Origin: Torulaspora globosa
Lineage: Eukaryota > Ascomycota > Saccharomycetes > Saccharomycetales > Saccharomycetaceae
Length of the DNA stretch: 64,000 nt
Assembly (NCBI RefSeq): GCF_014133895.1
Contig: NC_050728.1
Location: forward strand, 248,001-312,000
Direction: 5' to 3'
Shown: piece by piece, positions 62,846 through 64,000 of the stretch
Numbering within the stretch: the first letter of the stretch is position 1
Layout of the letters: every line of letters starts with the position of its first letter
The notes under the pieces: generated by a model
What the model was told of the DNA's origin: nothing
The model's input: the letters and a program-made list of their open reading frames with translations, nothing else
The model's database searches: none
Made by a program: the position numbers and the translations under genes

Positions 62846-63144
62846 GAAACGTCGCATCTGCAACTGAATTGAGTCCTCATAGTTCCTTTATGAAGATTTA
62901 AACAACAAAAGAGATTTTTATCGTTTTTTCCATTCTTCAGCGTCTTGTTTGTGAGTCAAAGAGATGCTCAAACATTTTTTTCAATGTAATCTTTTAATAT
63001 TATTAGTTAGACTACGTTAAATTAATATTTGTATCTATCTATCTACCTTTTCGAGTTTGATCCTCGTCCCTTCAGTGACGAAAAACAAAAGGTGAACGAT
63101 CCATCAGCCCTGGGAGGCTTCCATTGGCAACGATTTGCTATATT
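62846..63144. other. Intergenic region between the PIL1-type gene and COG4
   Basis: About 300 AT-rich bases with poly-A/T tracts; no gene. It holds the eisosome gene 3' UTR and presumably the COG4 promoter. Confidence 0.5.
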
Positions 63145-64000
63145 ATGAGCTCTAATTCCTCATCGTCATGGGACACTGATGTTCTTGAGGGTCAATTGTT
63201 CAAGAAATTAACAAAGTACTCGCTGTATCTGCAAAAACTGTCTACTGCCTCACAAGTGAAGAAACTATCACAAATCATAGAAAGGGATCATGAAGAACAA
63301 TTGAGATCACTCGACCAGTTCATTCAAGAATCACAGACTAAACACAATAGGGCGGTACGAAGTCTGGAATTGCAGAGAACTGATCTGACTACTACTCTTT
63401 CAAAATACCATACTTCTTTAACGGCGATATCAAACTCCAATGTTACTGCCACGGCGATCCATGATGACATTGTTACAGTCGAACGTGAAGATTTACTGAT
63501 TAAGAAAACTTTTCAATTTGTGCAGTCCGTTAGCATCCTAAAGAACAACATCTCAGTCATTCATAGTGCCCTTGAGGCTAGGGACCATCAACTGGCAGCA
63601 AAATCGATACATGAGATTAGGAGTCTACCAAAAGAAATTGTTGGGTCCGAGTTTGCCAAGAAGGTGGTCCCAACCAGTGATATACCCGAGGAGCCGGCTG
63701 TTCTGATAGAGAAATGGTGTAGCGACCTAACAGACATCTTCAAAGCTGACTTTCTAGAAGCTGCAAAAGCACAAGATATCCCACAATTGACTTTGATCTT
63801 TAAAATGTTTCCGCTAATAGGTCAAAACTCTTTGGGACTTGACCTGTATTCCAAGTATGTCTGTGGCATTATCGCCGAAGAAAGTCGGAAAATTATGACA
63901 ATGGAAGCTAAGAAGAGAGGAGTTTTTGCCCAGGCTTTGCTTCATCTTTTCAAGATTGTATCTACCATCATAAACGACCACTCAAAGGTTATCTCGGCTT
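63145..64000 (+). CDS. COG4: Conserved oligomeric Golgi complex subunit 4, N-terminal part (3' end outside window)
   Basis: Cog4 is a tethering-complex subunit for retrograde traffic within the Golgi. The frame from the ATG at 63145 stays open to the end of the window (285 residues seen; the S. cerevisiae protein, YPR105C, has 861). The family signature stretches are clear: LSKYHTSLTAISN, LKNNISVIHSALEARD, EFAKKVVPTSDIPEEPAVLI, LIFKMFPLIGQNSLGLDLYS and LHLFKIVSTIINDHSKV. ISR1 lies nearby, as YPR106W does in S. cerevisiae, but the PIL1-type gene separates them here. Confidence 0.92.
   Translation, partial: MSSNSSSSWDTDVLEGQLFKKLTKYSLYLQKLSTASQVKKLSQIIERDHEEQLRSLDQFIQESQTKHNRAVRSLELQRTDLTTTLSKYHTSLTAISNSNVTATAIHDDIVTVEREDLLIKKTFQFVQSVSILKNNISVIHSALEARDHQLAAKSIHEIRSLPKEIVGSEFAKKVVPTSDIPEEPAVLIEKWCSDLTDIFKADFLEAAKAQDIPQLTLIFKMFPLIGQNSLGLDLYSKYVCGIIAEESRKIMTMEAKKRGVFAQALLHLFKIVSTIINDHSKVISA

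Noticed and set aside
1..64000. CRISPR arrays, prokaryotic operons, insertion sequences, centromere or obvious replication origin
   Set aside because: None seen; the DNA is yeast nuclear sequence. ARS consensus matches are too common in AT-rich spacers to call without data.

Overview
This window is nuclear DNA of a budding yeast of the family Saccharomycetaceae. Almost every gene has an obvious Saccharomyces cerevisiae orthologue, genes are compact and essentially intron-free, and the tRNA genes (one with a short intron) are of yeast type. Gene order interleaves blocks that lie on different S. cerevisiae chromosomes (the YNL243-247, YJL197-210, YCR034-036 and YPR105-108 groups). That is expected of a lineage that split before the whole-genome duplication, such as Torulaspora, Zygotorulaspora, Zygosaccharomyces or Lachancea. 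I cannot name the genus from the sequence alone.

Layout. 1-2.3 kb: CRS1 (3' part), CWC25, SUI1. 2.4-7.1 kb: a mating-type (MAT alpha) locus between a truncated SLA2 and DIC1, with a clear MAT-alpha1 gene, no recognisable alpha2 homeodomain gene, and an orphan 276-residue frame where alpha2 would be expected. 7.1-29 kb: a zinc-cluster regulator, PEX2, CBP1, NUC1, a 59-residue small gene, LAA1, tRNA-Gly, the YJL206C-type regulator, NCE101, RNH203, an F-box gene, RCY1 and PRP21. 29-38.5 kb: tRNA-Lys (intron), ECM25, CDC25, ACO2 and tRNA-Thr. 38.5-42.8 kb: a decayed Ty3/gypsy retrotransposon beside tRNA-Thr, whose left LTR appears split by about 1 kb of unrelated DNA. 43-53.6 kb: PHO90, UBP12, RBK1, RRP43, ELO2. 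53.9-57.8 kb: two tandem catalase genes. 58.2-64 kb: RPN7, YTH1, ISR1, a PIL1/LSP1 eisosome gene and the 5' part of COG4.

The genes are mainly housekeeping: translation (CRS1, SUI1), splicing (CWC25, PRP21), RNA decay and 3'-end formation (RRP43, YTH1), trafficking (LAA1, RCY1, COG4), mitochondria and peroxisomes (DIC1, CBP1, NUC1, ACO2, PEX2), proteasome and ubiquitin (RPN7, UBP12), signalling (CDC25, ISR1), phosphate uptake (PHO90) and membrane lipids or domains (ELO2, PIL1). Several textbook promoter elements sit where these families predict: Hap1-type sites before both catalases, a Lys14 site before ACO2, PACE before RPN7, RRPE+PAC before RRP43, and STRE motifs before PIL1 and one catalase.

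The most notable parts are the eroded MAT locus (SLA2 reduced to its ANTH domain plus a novel tail that runs into the alpha1 gene, and no visible alpha2), the small uncatalogued gene between NUC1 and LAA1 with a duplicated 3' end, and the patchily homogenised tandem catalase pair.
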